A DNA stretch of 23,339 bases from the IMG/VR virus record IMGVR_UViG_3300031851_000198, positions 1-23,339 of that record. The stretch is one strand, 5' to 3'. Below, piece by piece: positions 7,349 through 14,067 of this stretch (the first letter of the stretch is position 1; each line of letters begins with the position of its first letter). The notes beneath the pieces are model-generated. The model made no database searches. It worked only from the letters and a program-made list of their open reading frames with translations, and was not told the origin of the DNA. The DNA comes from a virus. The position numbers and the translations under genes are program-made.

Positions 7349-7832
7349 TTCTAAGTCTAATGAGTGGGAGACCCCTCAAGACTTTTATAACAAACTCAAT
7401 GAAAAGCACGGCTTTACGCTTGATCCCTGTGCATCGCACACATCTGCAAAGTGTATAAAGTATTATACGGCGGAAGATGATGGTCTTGAGCAAGATTGGG
7501 GCGGTGAAGTGGTGTTCATGAATCCACCTTACGGTCGTGAAATTAAGAACTGGATCAAGAAGGCTTATAGCGAGAGTCGTAAAAGTAATACGACTGTTGT
7601 TTGTCTAATCCCTGCTCGTACTGATACGAAGTATTGGCACGAGTATTGCATGAAGGCTCACGAGGTTAATTTTGTAAAAGGTCGTCTCAAATTTGGCGAC
7701 AGCAAGAACAGTGCACCGTTCCCGTCGGCTGTAGTGGTGTTCAAACCAGACCACACTGCGATCTTCGGTGGAAACTATCCAAAGGTGTATACTCTCAACA
7801 AGGAGGGAGTGAAGTGCAACACCCACGAATAG
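7317..7832 (+). CDS. Phage N-6-adenine DNA methyltransferase (Dam-like)
   Basis: This 171-residue protein matches the phage Dam family, which transfers methyl from S-adenosylmethionine to adenine N6. It shows the opening SNEWETPQDFYNKLNE, then DPCAS (36-40), and the catalytic NPPYGR (69-74), the N-P-P-Y form of the amino-methyltransferase motif. The compact size without a separate target-recognition domain is typical of the phage family. GTG 7317 is preferred because AAGGAGG (7304-7310) is 6 nt upstream; TTG 7314 would be too close. It overlaps the previous gene by 32 nt and the next by 19 nt. It may protect phage DNA from host nucleases; the target sequence cannot be read from the gene. Confidence 0.9.
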   Translation: MDKTTMKTMFSSKSNEWETPQDFYNKLNEKHGFTLDPCASHTSAKCIKYYTAEDDGLEQDWGGEVVFMNPPYGREIKNWIKKAYSESRKSNTTVVCLIPARTDTKYWHEYCMKAHEVNFVKGRLKFGDSKNSAPFPSAVVVFKPDHTAIFGGNYPKVYTLNKEGVKCNTHE

Positions 7833-8839
7833 GCGAAGCTCTGACGTACCAAGACGTTTTGCTGGTGCCTCAATATAGTGATATAACTTCCCGTAAAGAG
7901 GTGGTTTTGTCGTCTTCGTTGGATGACAGTTTGGTCTTAGAGTTGCCGATTATCGCCAGCCCGATGGACACTGTTTCTGAAGCTATGATGGCATCAGCGA
8001 TGTCTGACCTTGGGGGCATGGCAGTCATTCACCGGTACAACACACCAGAAGAGCAAGCTCAAATGGTGATGGATTCCCAAGCGACAAACGTCTCGGCGGC
8101 AATTGGGATGAGCGGTGACTATAAGCACCGTGCTGAACTTTTGGTAGAGTCTGGAGTCAATGCTTTGTGTGTAGATGTTGCACACGGTCATCACTCATCA
8201 ATGAGAGAAGTTCTCTTGTGGCTTAAGGATAATTGTGGAGATGTTCACATCATCGCAGGTAACGTTGCAACTCGTGACGGCTTTGACTCGCTGGCTGACT
8301 GGGGGGCAGACTCTGTTCGTTGTAACATCGGCGGAGGAAGCATTTGCACGACTCGTGTACAGACAGGTCACGGTGTTCCGGGGCTTCACACTATTTTTGA
8401 TTGTTCTACTTCTGTTAACGCTGGTAATGTTAATATCATTGCCGACGGTGGCATTCGGAATTCTGGAGATATCGTCAAGGCTCTTGCAGCCGGAGCGGAT
8501 TTTGTGATGTTGGGTTCACTCCTAGCAGGTACAGATGAAGCTCCGGGCGATGTCTTTGAAGATGCCACAGGTAAGCAATTTAAATCTTATCGTGGGATGG
8601 CAAGTCGTGACGCACAGGTTGACTGGCGTGGCACAGTAGGAACCCCTGAAGGTGTTGCGAGCGTGGTTCCTTACCGTGGTTCTGTTCACGTTATCGTTGA
8701 CCAGATTGCAGGCGGTATGAGGAGTGGTTTTTCTTATTCAGGGGCACGAAATATCCGCCAGTTGCACTCTAAAGCACGATTTATTAGACAAACTGGTGCC
8801 GGTCAGATGGAAAGCTCGGCGCACATTCTAAAGAGGTGA
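7814..8839 (+). CDS. IMP dehydrogenase/GMP reductase family enzyme, CBS-less
   Basis: A 341-residue barrel enzyme of the IMPDH/GMPR family. It shows [10 protein letters not shown] near the N-terminus, ASPMDTVSE (49-56), the catalytic cysteine C178 in GGGSICTTR, the phosphate-binding [26 protein letters not shown] and YRGMAS. The end ([27 protein letters not shown]) is closer to IMPDH, as are GxGVP after the cysteine loop and WRG..PEGV in the flap. The CBS pair that normally interrupts IMPDH is missing; only a short linker (residues 76-97) remains, as in GMP reductase. It therefore either makes XMP from IMP or reduces GMP. GTG 7814 has AGGAGGG upstream. Either role adjusts guanine nucleotide supply during infection. 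Confidence 0.88.
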   Translation: MQHPRIGEALTYQDVLLVPQYSDITSRKEVVLSSSLDDSLVLELPIIASPMDTVSEAMMASAMSDLGGMAVIHRYNTPEEQAQMVMDSQATNVSAAIGMSGDYKHRAELLVESGVNALCVDVAHGHHSSMREVLLWLKDNCGDVHIIAGNVATRDGFDSLADWGADSVRCNIGGGSICTTRVQTGHGVPGLHTIFDCSTSVNAGNVNIIADGGIRNSGDIVKALAAGADFVMLGSLLAGTDEAPGDVFEDATGKQFKSYRGMASRDAQVDWRGTVGTPEGVASVVPYRGSVHVIVDQIAGGMRSGFSYSGARNIRQLHSKARFIRQTGAGQMESSAHILKR

Positions 8840-8843
8840 TTGA

Positions 8844-9170
8844 ATGCCCGAATACGGCGAAGAAAAGAAAAAAATTGTTTTTGATTCATCCGGCAAGAAG
8901 CACGCCGAATTTAAGGTCAAACTACAGTATGATGGTCTTGGTCAGGGGGAGTTTTTTAGAGAAGTAGTTTCGGCTTATTTGTCAGAAGAGCCAGAGTTTA
9001 TGAATTTTGTACATGCACTCAAGGAGCGTATTGAAGTGCAGGATAAACGACAACGAGAGGTTGTCAAGAAGGAGCGTAGTATGTCAGAGGTTAATAAAAA
9101 AGATTTTGCCCTTACCAGCGACGAGGTAGAGAGCATTTTTGATCTTCTAGAAAGGGAGACAGGATTATGA
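8844..9170 (+). CDS. Small protein, possible ribbon-helix-helix DNA-binding
   Basis: A 108-residue protein starting at ATG 8844, 4 nt after the previous stop, with GAGGTG upstream. Residues 19-47 (HAEFKVKLQYDG, then GQGEFFREVVSAYLSE) look like a beta strand followed by a helix, turn and helix, the order seen in Arc/MetJ ribbon-helix-helix repressors. The rest is a charged helix (residues 58-80, rich in Lys, Arg and Glu) and a short acidic tail with SDEVESIFDLLERE. This would fit a small regulator, but no operator is evident. It is coupled to the sigma-like gene through an ATGA overlap. The fold call is inference. Confidence 0.7.
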   Translation: MPEYGEEKKKIVFDSSGKKHAEFKVKLQYDGLGQGEFFREVVSAYLSEEPEFMNFVHALKERIEVQDKRQREVVKKERSMSEVNKKDFALTSDEVESIFDLLERETGL

Positions 9171-9409
9171 GAGAATGTAGTAAGACGTGTATGAAGTTGG
9201 AAGTCTCTTGCCCAGTCAATGACTGTAGGATGTGGATTGAACATGAGGGAGATCTGAATTGTACATTTGTTGCGATTGAAAATAACGATGGGAAACCCAT
9301 GACCTTGCGTCAAACCGCTGAACGCATCGGGGTTAGCTTCCCGAGGATTAAACAGATTGAAGACGGGATGTTTGTAAAGTTGCGAAAACGATTTGAGGAT
9401 TATAAGTAG
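9167..9409 (+). CDS. Mini-protein with sigma region-4-like helix-turn-helix
   Basis: An 80-residue protein overlapping the previous stop as ATGA. The C-terminal half, MTLRQTAERIGVSFPRIKQI followed by EDGMFVKLRKRF (residues 45-76), closely follows sigma-70 region 4.2, the part that reads the -35 element. The N-terminal half has five cysteines (C4, C8, C15, C20, C32) around an RMWIEHEGDLNC segment and may bind metal. Region 2, needed for -10 recognition, is absent, so it cannot be a complete sigma factor. It could be a transcription regulator that touches host polymerase or -35 DNA. It ends the 6562-9409 operon, before the next leader. The helix-turn-helix is clear; the role is inference. Confidence 0.72.
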   Translation: MRECSKTCMKLEVSCPVNDCRMWIEHEGDLNCTFVAIENNDGKPMTLRQTAERIGVSFPRIKQIEDGMFVKLRKRFEDYK

Positions 9410-9426
9410 CAAATTTAATAAATATC

Positions 9427-9486
9427 GTGGCTTTTCGCCAGCGACAGACTATTTATAAATTGAAAGGCACTTTCTGTATATGTGCC
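9427..9486 (+). other. Leader with two small hairpins before the acidic protein gene
   Basis: The 108-bp gap 9410-9517 holds TGGC/GCCA (9428-9440) with loop TTTTC, and GGCAC (9466-9470)/GTGCC (9482-9486) with an 11-nt loop. Neither is followed by a T tract, so a terminator is not supported. No convincing sigma-70 promoter is seen; the AT-rich stretch 9451-9460 (atttataaat) could be a phage late-type -10, which is speculative. Confidence 0.35.
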
Positions 9487-9517
9487 AATTAACTAACTAT
9501 TTTAGGAGAGAGTAAAA

Positions 9518-10090
9518 ATGAGCAAGAATACTAAAGGAACTATCCTTAACGAGAATACGATCCGTAGGTTTATGAAGTTGGCGGCTATTGAGCCACTTAC
9601 AGAAAACTACCTTGACCAGTTTAATGAGGAAGAAGATGAGATGGCACCCGCTGAAGAGCCAGCAATGGACGACATGGGTGCTGAAGAACCAGCAATGGAT
9701 ATGGAAATGGGTGCTGAAGAACCTGCTGCTGAAGAAGGAGCCGCTGCTGCCGTTCCCCAAGAAGCTGTAGAGGAAATTGTAGCCGCTATCGCATCCGCTG
9801 TAGAAGAGGTTACGGGAACTCCTGTTTCATCTGAACCTGCTGACGACATGGCTGCTGCTGAAGAGCCTGCTATGGACGCAGAGGCTCCTGCTGATGATCT
9901 AGCAGAACCTGCTGGTGAAGAAGAAGAAGCACCGGCAACGAGGTACGAGGGCAAGAAGGGTGTAAATCCTTTTGCAGACAAGGAAGATAAAGAGGACGAA
10001 GACGAATCCGACGAGGATGTTGAAGAGGCTCTTATTAAGCGAGTGGCGCAACGAGTTGCTGAACGACTCACTGCACGAAAAAACAAGTAA
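9518..10090 (+). CDS. Acidic, repeat-containing protein
   Basis: This 190-residue protein has three parts. Residues 1-36 form a mixed helix (LNENTIRRFMKLA, then IEPLTENYLDQF). Residues 37-145 are very acidic and low complexity, built from repeats of AEEPAMD with Ala, Glu, Asp and Met, interrupted by a hydrophobic helix (EAVEEIVAAIASAVEEVTG). A basic C-terminal helix closes it (EEALIKRVAQRVAERLTARK). The middle should be disordered. Start ATG 9518 has a strong AGGAGAG site, suggesting high expression. Its place next to a ClpP-like protease fits a head-core or scaffold-type protein, but no family is recognised, so this is inference only. Confidence 0.8.
   Translation: MSKNTKGTILNENTIRRFMKLAAIEPLTENYLDQFNEEEDEMAPAEEPAMDDMGAEEPAMDMEMGAEEPAAEEGAAAAVPQEAVEEIVAAIASAVEEVTGTPVSSEPADDMAAAEEPAMDAEAPADDLAEPAGEEEEAPATRYEGKKGVNPFADKEDKEDEDESDEDVEEALIKRVAQRVAERLTARKNK
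9650..9886 (+). repeat. Imperfect in-frame repeats coding AEEPAMD
   Basis: GCTGAAGARCC units begin at 9650, 9680, 9713 and 9857. The first two share a 20-bp unit with one mismatch and are 30 bp apart; the third follows at 33 bp. They encode AEEPAMDDMG, AEEPAMDMEMG, AEEPAAEEG and AEEPAMDAEA, and probably grew by slippage or unequal recombination. Confidence 0.75.
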
Positions 10091-10134
10091 TTACTTGACT
10101 CTCTTAGTTACAGATCGTAAATATTAATATTCCT

Positions 10135-10168
10135 AATCGCCGTCTTGCAATATAGTGGGGCGGCGATT
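10135..10168 (+). terminator. Hairpin, possible terminator after the acidic protein gene
   Basis: AATCGCCG (10135-10142) pairs perfectly over 8 bp with CGGCGATT (10161-10168), enclosing an 18-nt loop. It is followed by TGTATTTG, a poor T tract, so it may instead be a processing or stability element. Just upstream, TTGACT (10095-10100), 17 bp and TAAATA (10118-10123) form a weak promoter-like pair, which would start RNA just before this hairpin. Confidence 0.45.
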
Positions 10169-10190
10169 TGTATTTGAAAGGAGTGTCGGT

Positions 10191-10721
10191 TTGGAAATTT
10201 CTATTTTTTTAGGTTTTTTTGCAGGATATGTGGTTGGCAACGTGTTCTCTAGACTAATTAAGTTTAGGGAGCAGAAGCAAGCAATCACTATGGCACAAAT
10301 ACAATCACTAAGACTAATGTCCAACAGTGTTGTTCACTATGGAACACTACGCCAGTGGCACAACAACGTTGCTATCGGCATGGACGATATTAAGAAAAAA
10401 GCTATTGAAAGAATGACCGCTGGAATCAAGACTGATTCGGGGGTTATTTCTTTTTCAGATGCCGAAGTACGAGAACTGGAAGAGTTCTGGAAGAGCGACT
10501 GCGAGCAAGAGCTAAAAGGTGTTTGGAACACTTTTGAGTGGGATTTTAATAAATTTAAAGACGCATCAGTTGCGTTGATCGCAGAGGGTTCGTCTGAATA
10601 TGGTAAGCCACCTTATGGCAACTGGAGAGAGGCTATGCAGTGGTTGGGTATGTTTGAACTTGCGCTGATGCAGAAAGAGAAAGAGCGACAAAAATCGGAG
10701 GAAGAGAAAAATGAAGCTTGA
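10191..10721 (+). CDS. N-terminally membrane-anchored unknown protein
   Basis: TTG 10191 is chosen because AAAGGAG (10177-10183) sits 7 nt upstream; an upstream GTG at 10155 would begin inside a hairpin loop. The 176-residue product begins with a single membrane span (EISIFLGFFAGYVVGNVFSRLI, residues 2-23) followed by a basic stretch, so the body probably faces the cytoplasm. The soluble part is mostly helical, with tryptophans at conserved-looking sites (LRQWHNN, EEFWKSD, VWNTFEWDF, NWREAMQWLG) and a charged C-terminal tail rich in Lys and Glu. No family is recognised. It overlaps the kinase gene by 11 nt, suggesting coupled translation. Confidence 0.75.
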   Translation: MEISIFLGFFAGYVVGNVFSRLIKFREQKQAITMAQIQSLRLMSNSVVHYGTLRQWHNNVAIGMDDIKKKAIERMTAGIKTDSGVISFSDAEVRELEEFWKSDCEQELKGVWNTFEWDFNKFKDASVALIAEGSSEYGKPPYGNWREAMQWLGMFELALMQKEKERQKSEEEKNEA

Positions 10722-11985
10722 GGATGAAAATATTTTAAATGTCGGAGAACTAAAAGAATTGATTTCCGAAGAGAGAAAAAAGCAGAGACTTGTCAAGAAA
10801 GGGTTTCTGTTAGAGACACCAGAGGATCTTGAAGAAGCATCTTCTTTACGTAAAGAGCGACACGCTTTCAAAGCCGTGTTTTTGTTCGGTCCTGCCGGTT
10901 CTGGCAAGACGTTTATCTCAAACCAAGTGGGTCTTCCAAAGGTTGAGGATGGAAACAAGGGGTTCTCAACGGTAAACCCCGATCAGAGAATTGAAGATGT
11001 TTTCCCTTCTTTCGGTGTCACTATGAAGTTCGCATCTGGTGAGGGCAACGAAGAGTTGGAGAAACTACAGCAGGGTATGCGTGGGATTCTACAAAACGCC
11101 TCACAGCAACATACCCATAACTTGATTACAAAGGCGAAGCCATTGATCTTTGACACTACTGGCGAAGACGTTAAGAAGATGATGAAGAGGGTCAAGTCTC
11201 TACAAAGTATTGGGTACAAGGTCGGCGTTCTCATGGTCAATGTCCCACCTGACGTGTCGGTAGAAAGGGACAACAATAGGGCTAGGACTGTTGGTGCTGA
11301 TCGTACGAAAGACATTAGTAATACCTATCAACAAGCCGTTGTACAAGAGCGAGGCTACTTCAAAGCATTGCGGGGAACTGGTGCTACAGTGTTTGGTGGT
11401 GATATTTATCCAAACTTGTTTAACTTGAGCACAAATACTCTACTTAAGGGTATATCTCCAGAACACGTCAAGGCGATGGGTAACCCAACACCAGAGGCTG
11501 CAAAGGCTCTGTTGGACAATATTAAAAAAGATGTGCAAATGTTTTTGAGCCCAGATTCACCATTGACAGCCCACGGTGAAGCTATTAAGGCTGCGATGTT
11601 GAAGATGATTCAGATTACTGGGGGTAGAAACGGTCAGAACATGCTTGATATTGAAATGTACTGGTCCGATGCTTTCCGTGAAGAATATCCTGAAGTTGTT
11701 GGCGACAAACACATTGAGCAGGCAGCGAAATATCTTTCGTGGCTCGGTGGAGCAGAACCATCGGCTAAAAAGGCAAATCGTTCAAGGAAGGACATTGGTG
11801 ATGACACTGTACGGGATATGACGGGAAACAGGAACCCAACAAAAATGGGTCAAATGGTTCCGGGAACTGACACCGAAGAAAACCCACAGGGTCGCAACCG
11901 AAGGTGGCAAGAGAGTGAACAGAAATTGGTCTCCGATGTAATTCGTGAGGCTGTTTTACAGATCAAGAAAGATCTTGGTAAATGA
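10711..11985 (+). CDS. Zeta-toxin-like P-loop kinase
   Basis: This 424-residue protein contains a P-loop kinase domain. The Walker A motif is GPAGSGKT (60-67, with K66), followed by STVNPDQRIED (86-96), which resembles the zeta-toxin substrate-aspartate motif, and LIFDTTGEDV (145-154), the Walker B-like strand. A lid with several arginines follows (R186, R190, R192 in VERDNNRART). Zeta toxins phosphorylate UDP-GlcNAc; relatives phosphorylate nucleotides or polynucleotides, so the substrate here is open. Residues 250-424 form a separate region without recognised motifs, ending in a helical tail (SEQKLVSDVIREAVLQIKKD). There is no adjacent antitoxin-like gene. It sits between a membrane protein and a ClpP-like protease. 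Confidence 0.72.
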   Translation: MKLEDENILNVGELKELISEERKKQRLVKKGFLLETPEDLEEASSLRKERHAFKAVFLFGPAGSGKTFISNQVGLPKVEDGNKGFSTVNPDQRIEDVFPSFGVTMKFASGEGNEELEKLQQGMRGILQNASQQHTHNLITKAKPLIFDTTGEDVKKMMKRVKSLQSIGYKVGVLMVNVPPDVSVERDNNRARTVGADRTKDISNTYQQAVVQERGYFKALRGTGATVFGGDIYPNLFNLSTNTLLKGISPEHVKAMGNPTPEAAKALLDNIKKDVQMFLSPDSPLTAHGEAIKAAMLKMIQITGGRNGQNMLDIEMYWSDAFREEYPEVVGDKHIEQAAKYLSWLGGAEPSAKKANRSRKDIGDDTVRDMTGNRNPTKMGQMVPGTDTEENPQGRNRRWQESEQKLVSDVIREAVLQIKKDLGK

Positions 11986-11989
11986 TGCT

Positions 11990-12352
11990 GTGCAAAGTTC
12001 GGAGTCTGAATATATTATCCAGAAGGTTATGGAAAACCTCAAGGAACGGTTTATGGAGGAGGAAGATAATGTCGTCAAGGCAGAGAAGTTCTTTCTCGTC
12101 TGGTCCGTCGTCCGAGACGTTGTTCAGAGAAAGTTTTCTGGAGAGTTGGACGACGAACAGTGTCGGGCATACTTTGTTTATGTTGAGAAGTTTCTCAAAG
12201 GTGAGGTAGAAATGTTTTGGGAAGAAGGCGTGGTTAAAGTAAAGAGAAAGACTAATTACGAAGAAGAGCGCAAAAAGGCTTTAGAGTCGTTACGTTCAGC
12301 ATACGAAAAAATGTTAGGTACACCAGACCCTGACACCAATAAAGAGGAGTAA
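11990..12352 (+). CDS. Small helical unknown protein
   Basis: The start is uncertain: GTG 11990 (120 residues), TTG 11975 (125 residues, overlapping the kinase stop) and ATG 12029 are all possible, and none has a strong ribosome binding site. The product is helical and charged, with KAEKFFLVWSVVRDVVQRKF and FVYVEKFLKGEVEMFWEEG as two amphipathic helices, then a basic linker and a C-terminal helix (ALESLRSAYEKMLG). No family is recognised. It lies 4 nt or so from the kinase and 3 nt before the protease start, so it belongs to the same operon and could be a partner of either. Confidence 0.65.
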   Translation: MQSSESEYIIQKVMENLKERFMEEEDNVVKAEKFFLVWSVVRDVVQRKFSGELDDEQCRAYFVYVEKFLKGEVEMFWEEGVVKVKRKTNYEEERKKALESLRSAYEKMLGTPDPDTNKEE

Positions 12353-12355
12353 GTT

Positions 12356-13147
12356 GTGGTATTTTTAATTAACGAAGAAGAGGAAATTATTTTGGAAGAG
12401 TCGGAAGACAAGACCGAAAAAAAGAAGAGAGCACCTCGTAAAAAGAAGGTCGCTGAAGAACCCGCTGAAGAAGAAGCTGAAGAGTCAGAGGAATCTTCTG
12501 GAGAGCTTCCGGGTGGACTGATTGAGGAGCAGATGCCACAGGTCATTGTGTTGTCCCCACCAGCAGCGCAGGCAGAAGAGAAGCCAAAGGTCCGAGTCAT
12601 CGGTCTTATTGGAAATGTGGATGAGGATCGTGCTGCGGAAATTATCTACGGTATGCTCTTGATGCAAAAGACTAGTAAGAAGCAGGTTCTTGTAGATGAG
12701 GAAGATCCATCTAAAGGTGTAGAGTCAATCTGCGAACCTTTTGACATGATCATCTCAACGTTTGGTGGTTCTGCTTTTGAGATGCTTGGGATCTATGATA
12801 TGATGAGGAAGACGAGAGAAGAGTGTGAGATTGGTACCCACGGCGTGGGGAAGGTTATGAGCGCAGGCGTTCTCTTGTTGGCTGCTGGTACGAAGGGGAA
12901 ACGTAAGATTGGCGAGAACTGCCGAGTTATGATTCACAGCGTTATCGGGGGCTCCCACGGGGCTATTCATGATTTAGAGAACGAGATGGAAGAAATCAAG
13001 TGGATGCAAGATAGATACATTTCAATCTTAGCTAGAGAAACTGATATGACTGAAAAGTATATTAAGAACCTCTTGAAACGCAAGGTGAACGTTTACCTCA
13101 ACGCAAAAGAGGCTGTAGAGTTAGGTATTGCAGACATTATTGTTTAA
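12356..13147 (+). CDS. ClpP-like serine protease with charged N-terminal extension
   Basis: The 263-residue protein has a ClpP/crotonase-type fold from about residue 80. It shows MIISTFGGSAFE (131-142), in place of the oxyanion-hole glycines, KVMSAGVLLLAAGTKGKR (166-183) with nucleophile S169, and MIHSVIGG (192-199) with catalytic H194. The third triad position, Asp in E. coli ClpP within RDRFLSA, aligns to N245 in VNVYLNA, so catalysis may rely on another residue. The first 75 residues are not ClpP-like: they alternate acidic and basic runs (EKKKRAPRKKK, then EEPAEEEAEE) and should be disordered. Many phages use ClpP-type proteases as prohead proteases; the context fits but does not prove that. 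GTG 12356 follows GAGGAG. Confidence 0.85.
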   Translation: MVFLINEEEEIILEESEDKTEKKKRAPRKKKVAEEPAEEEAEESEESSGELPGGLIEEQMPQVIVLSPPAAQAEEKPKVRVIGLIGNVDEDRAAEIIYGMLLMQKTSKKQVLVDEEDPSKGVESICEPFDMIISTFGGSAFEMLGIYDMMRKTREECEIGTHGVGKVMSAGVLLLAAGTKGKRKIGENCRVMIHSVIGGSHGAIHDLENEMEEIKWMQDRYISILARETDMTEKYIKNLLKRKVNVYLNAKEAVELGIADIIV

Positions 13148-13158
13148 GGTGGGTAAAG

Positions 13159-14067
13159 ATGAGTATTGTAGACAAATATTTTTATAATCAGGCTTCTTCG
13201 GAAAAGCTTGGCTGGGAGCCATCTTGGTTCGGCGCAGCAGATTTTGAGGATGACCTGATTAAGAAGATCAGGGGCTTTCAGAGGAAACACGGGCTAACGC
13301 CCGATGGTCTCTGTGGTCCCGGTACTTATCGCCGCATCTTTACAGAGCGTCAATCTGATACAGATTTGATCAAGCCAGAGGTACAATCCAGTACAGATAA
13401 TTATATTATTTGTAATAGTAAAAAGGTTCCAATTAATTGGGGCAAGGTGGTTCTGTGGGATGATCAAGGCGGCTTGGGGTGTAAGGAGGGTACATACTCT
13501 TCTTATGCTGGCAAGGAAGAGCGCAAGGTTACAATGTTTGTTAACCATTGGGATGTTTGCTTGTCTGCGGAGTCTTGTGCAAAAGTAATTGCCAAGCGTG
13601 GAATTAGTGTTCATTTTAATATTGACAATGATGGGACAATCTATCAGTTGCTGGACACCCAGCACGCAGCTTGGCAAGCGGGTAATAGAACCGTGAACCA
13701 CTGTTCTGTTGGCGTTGAGATTAGTAACGCTTATTATCAAAAGTATCAAAGCTGGTACGAGAAGAATGGTTTCGGACCCAGACCCCTGTGGGACGATGTA
13801 GAGGTACATGGGCGCAAGCTTAAGCCTTTCTTGGGGTTCTATGATGTGCAGATGGAAGCAGCCGCTGCTTTGTGGAAAGCAATTCACGAAGCTTATGGTA
13901 TGCCATTGGAGTGTCCTACTGGCGACGACGGAAAAATGCTGACAACCGTAGATCCAAAGGTTCCTTCTGGCGAGTTTGAGGGTGTGGTACACCACTTGCA
14001 CGTTACGAAGCGTAAGATTGATGCGGGAGGGTTTCCTATTGATGAGTATTTGGAGAAAATCAAATGA
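13159..14067 (+). CDS. Endolysin: peptidoglycan-binding plus N-acetylmuramoyl-L-alanine amidase
   Basis: A 302-residue lysin. Residues 29-62 form a peptidoglycan-binding repeat (LIKKIRGFQRKHGLTPDG, then GPGTYRRI). The amidase_2 domain spans about residues 90-295 and removes the stem peptide from MurNAc using zinc. Likely ligands are H130 (VNHWD), H281 (HHLHVTK) and D288 (KRKIDAGG), with VHFNIDNDGTIYQLLD and SVGVEIS (E187) as the family core. No signal peptide is present, so release would need a holin or carrier; the coiled-coil membrane protein at 18355 is one weak candidate. ATG 13159 follows AAGGTGGG. The binding domain comes first, the reverse of many Gram-positive phage lysins. It overlaps the next gene as ATGA. 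Confidence 0.92.
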   Translation: MSIVDKYFYNQASSEKLGWEPSWFGAADFEDDLIKKIRGFQRKHGLTPDGLCGPGTYRRIFTERQSDTDLIKPEVQSSTDNYIICNSKKVPINWGKVVLWDDQGGLGCKEGTYSSYAGKEERKVTMFVNHWDVCLSAESCAKVIAKRGISVHFNIDNDGTIYQLLDTQHAAWQAGNRTVNHCSVGVEISNAYYQKYQSWYEKNGFGPRPLWDDVEVHGRKLKPFLGFYDVQMEAAAALWKAIHEAYGMPLECPTGDDGKMLTTVDPKVPSGEFEGVVHHLHVTKRKIDAGGFPIDEYLEKIK

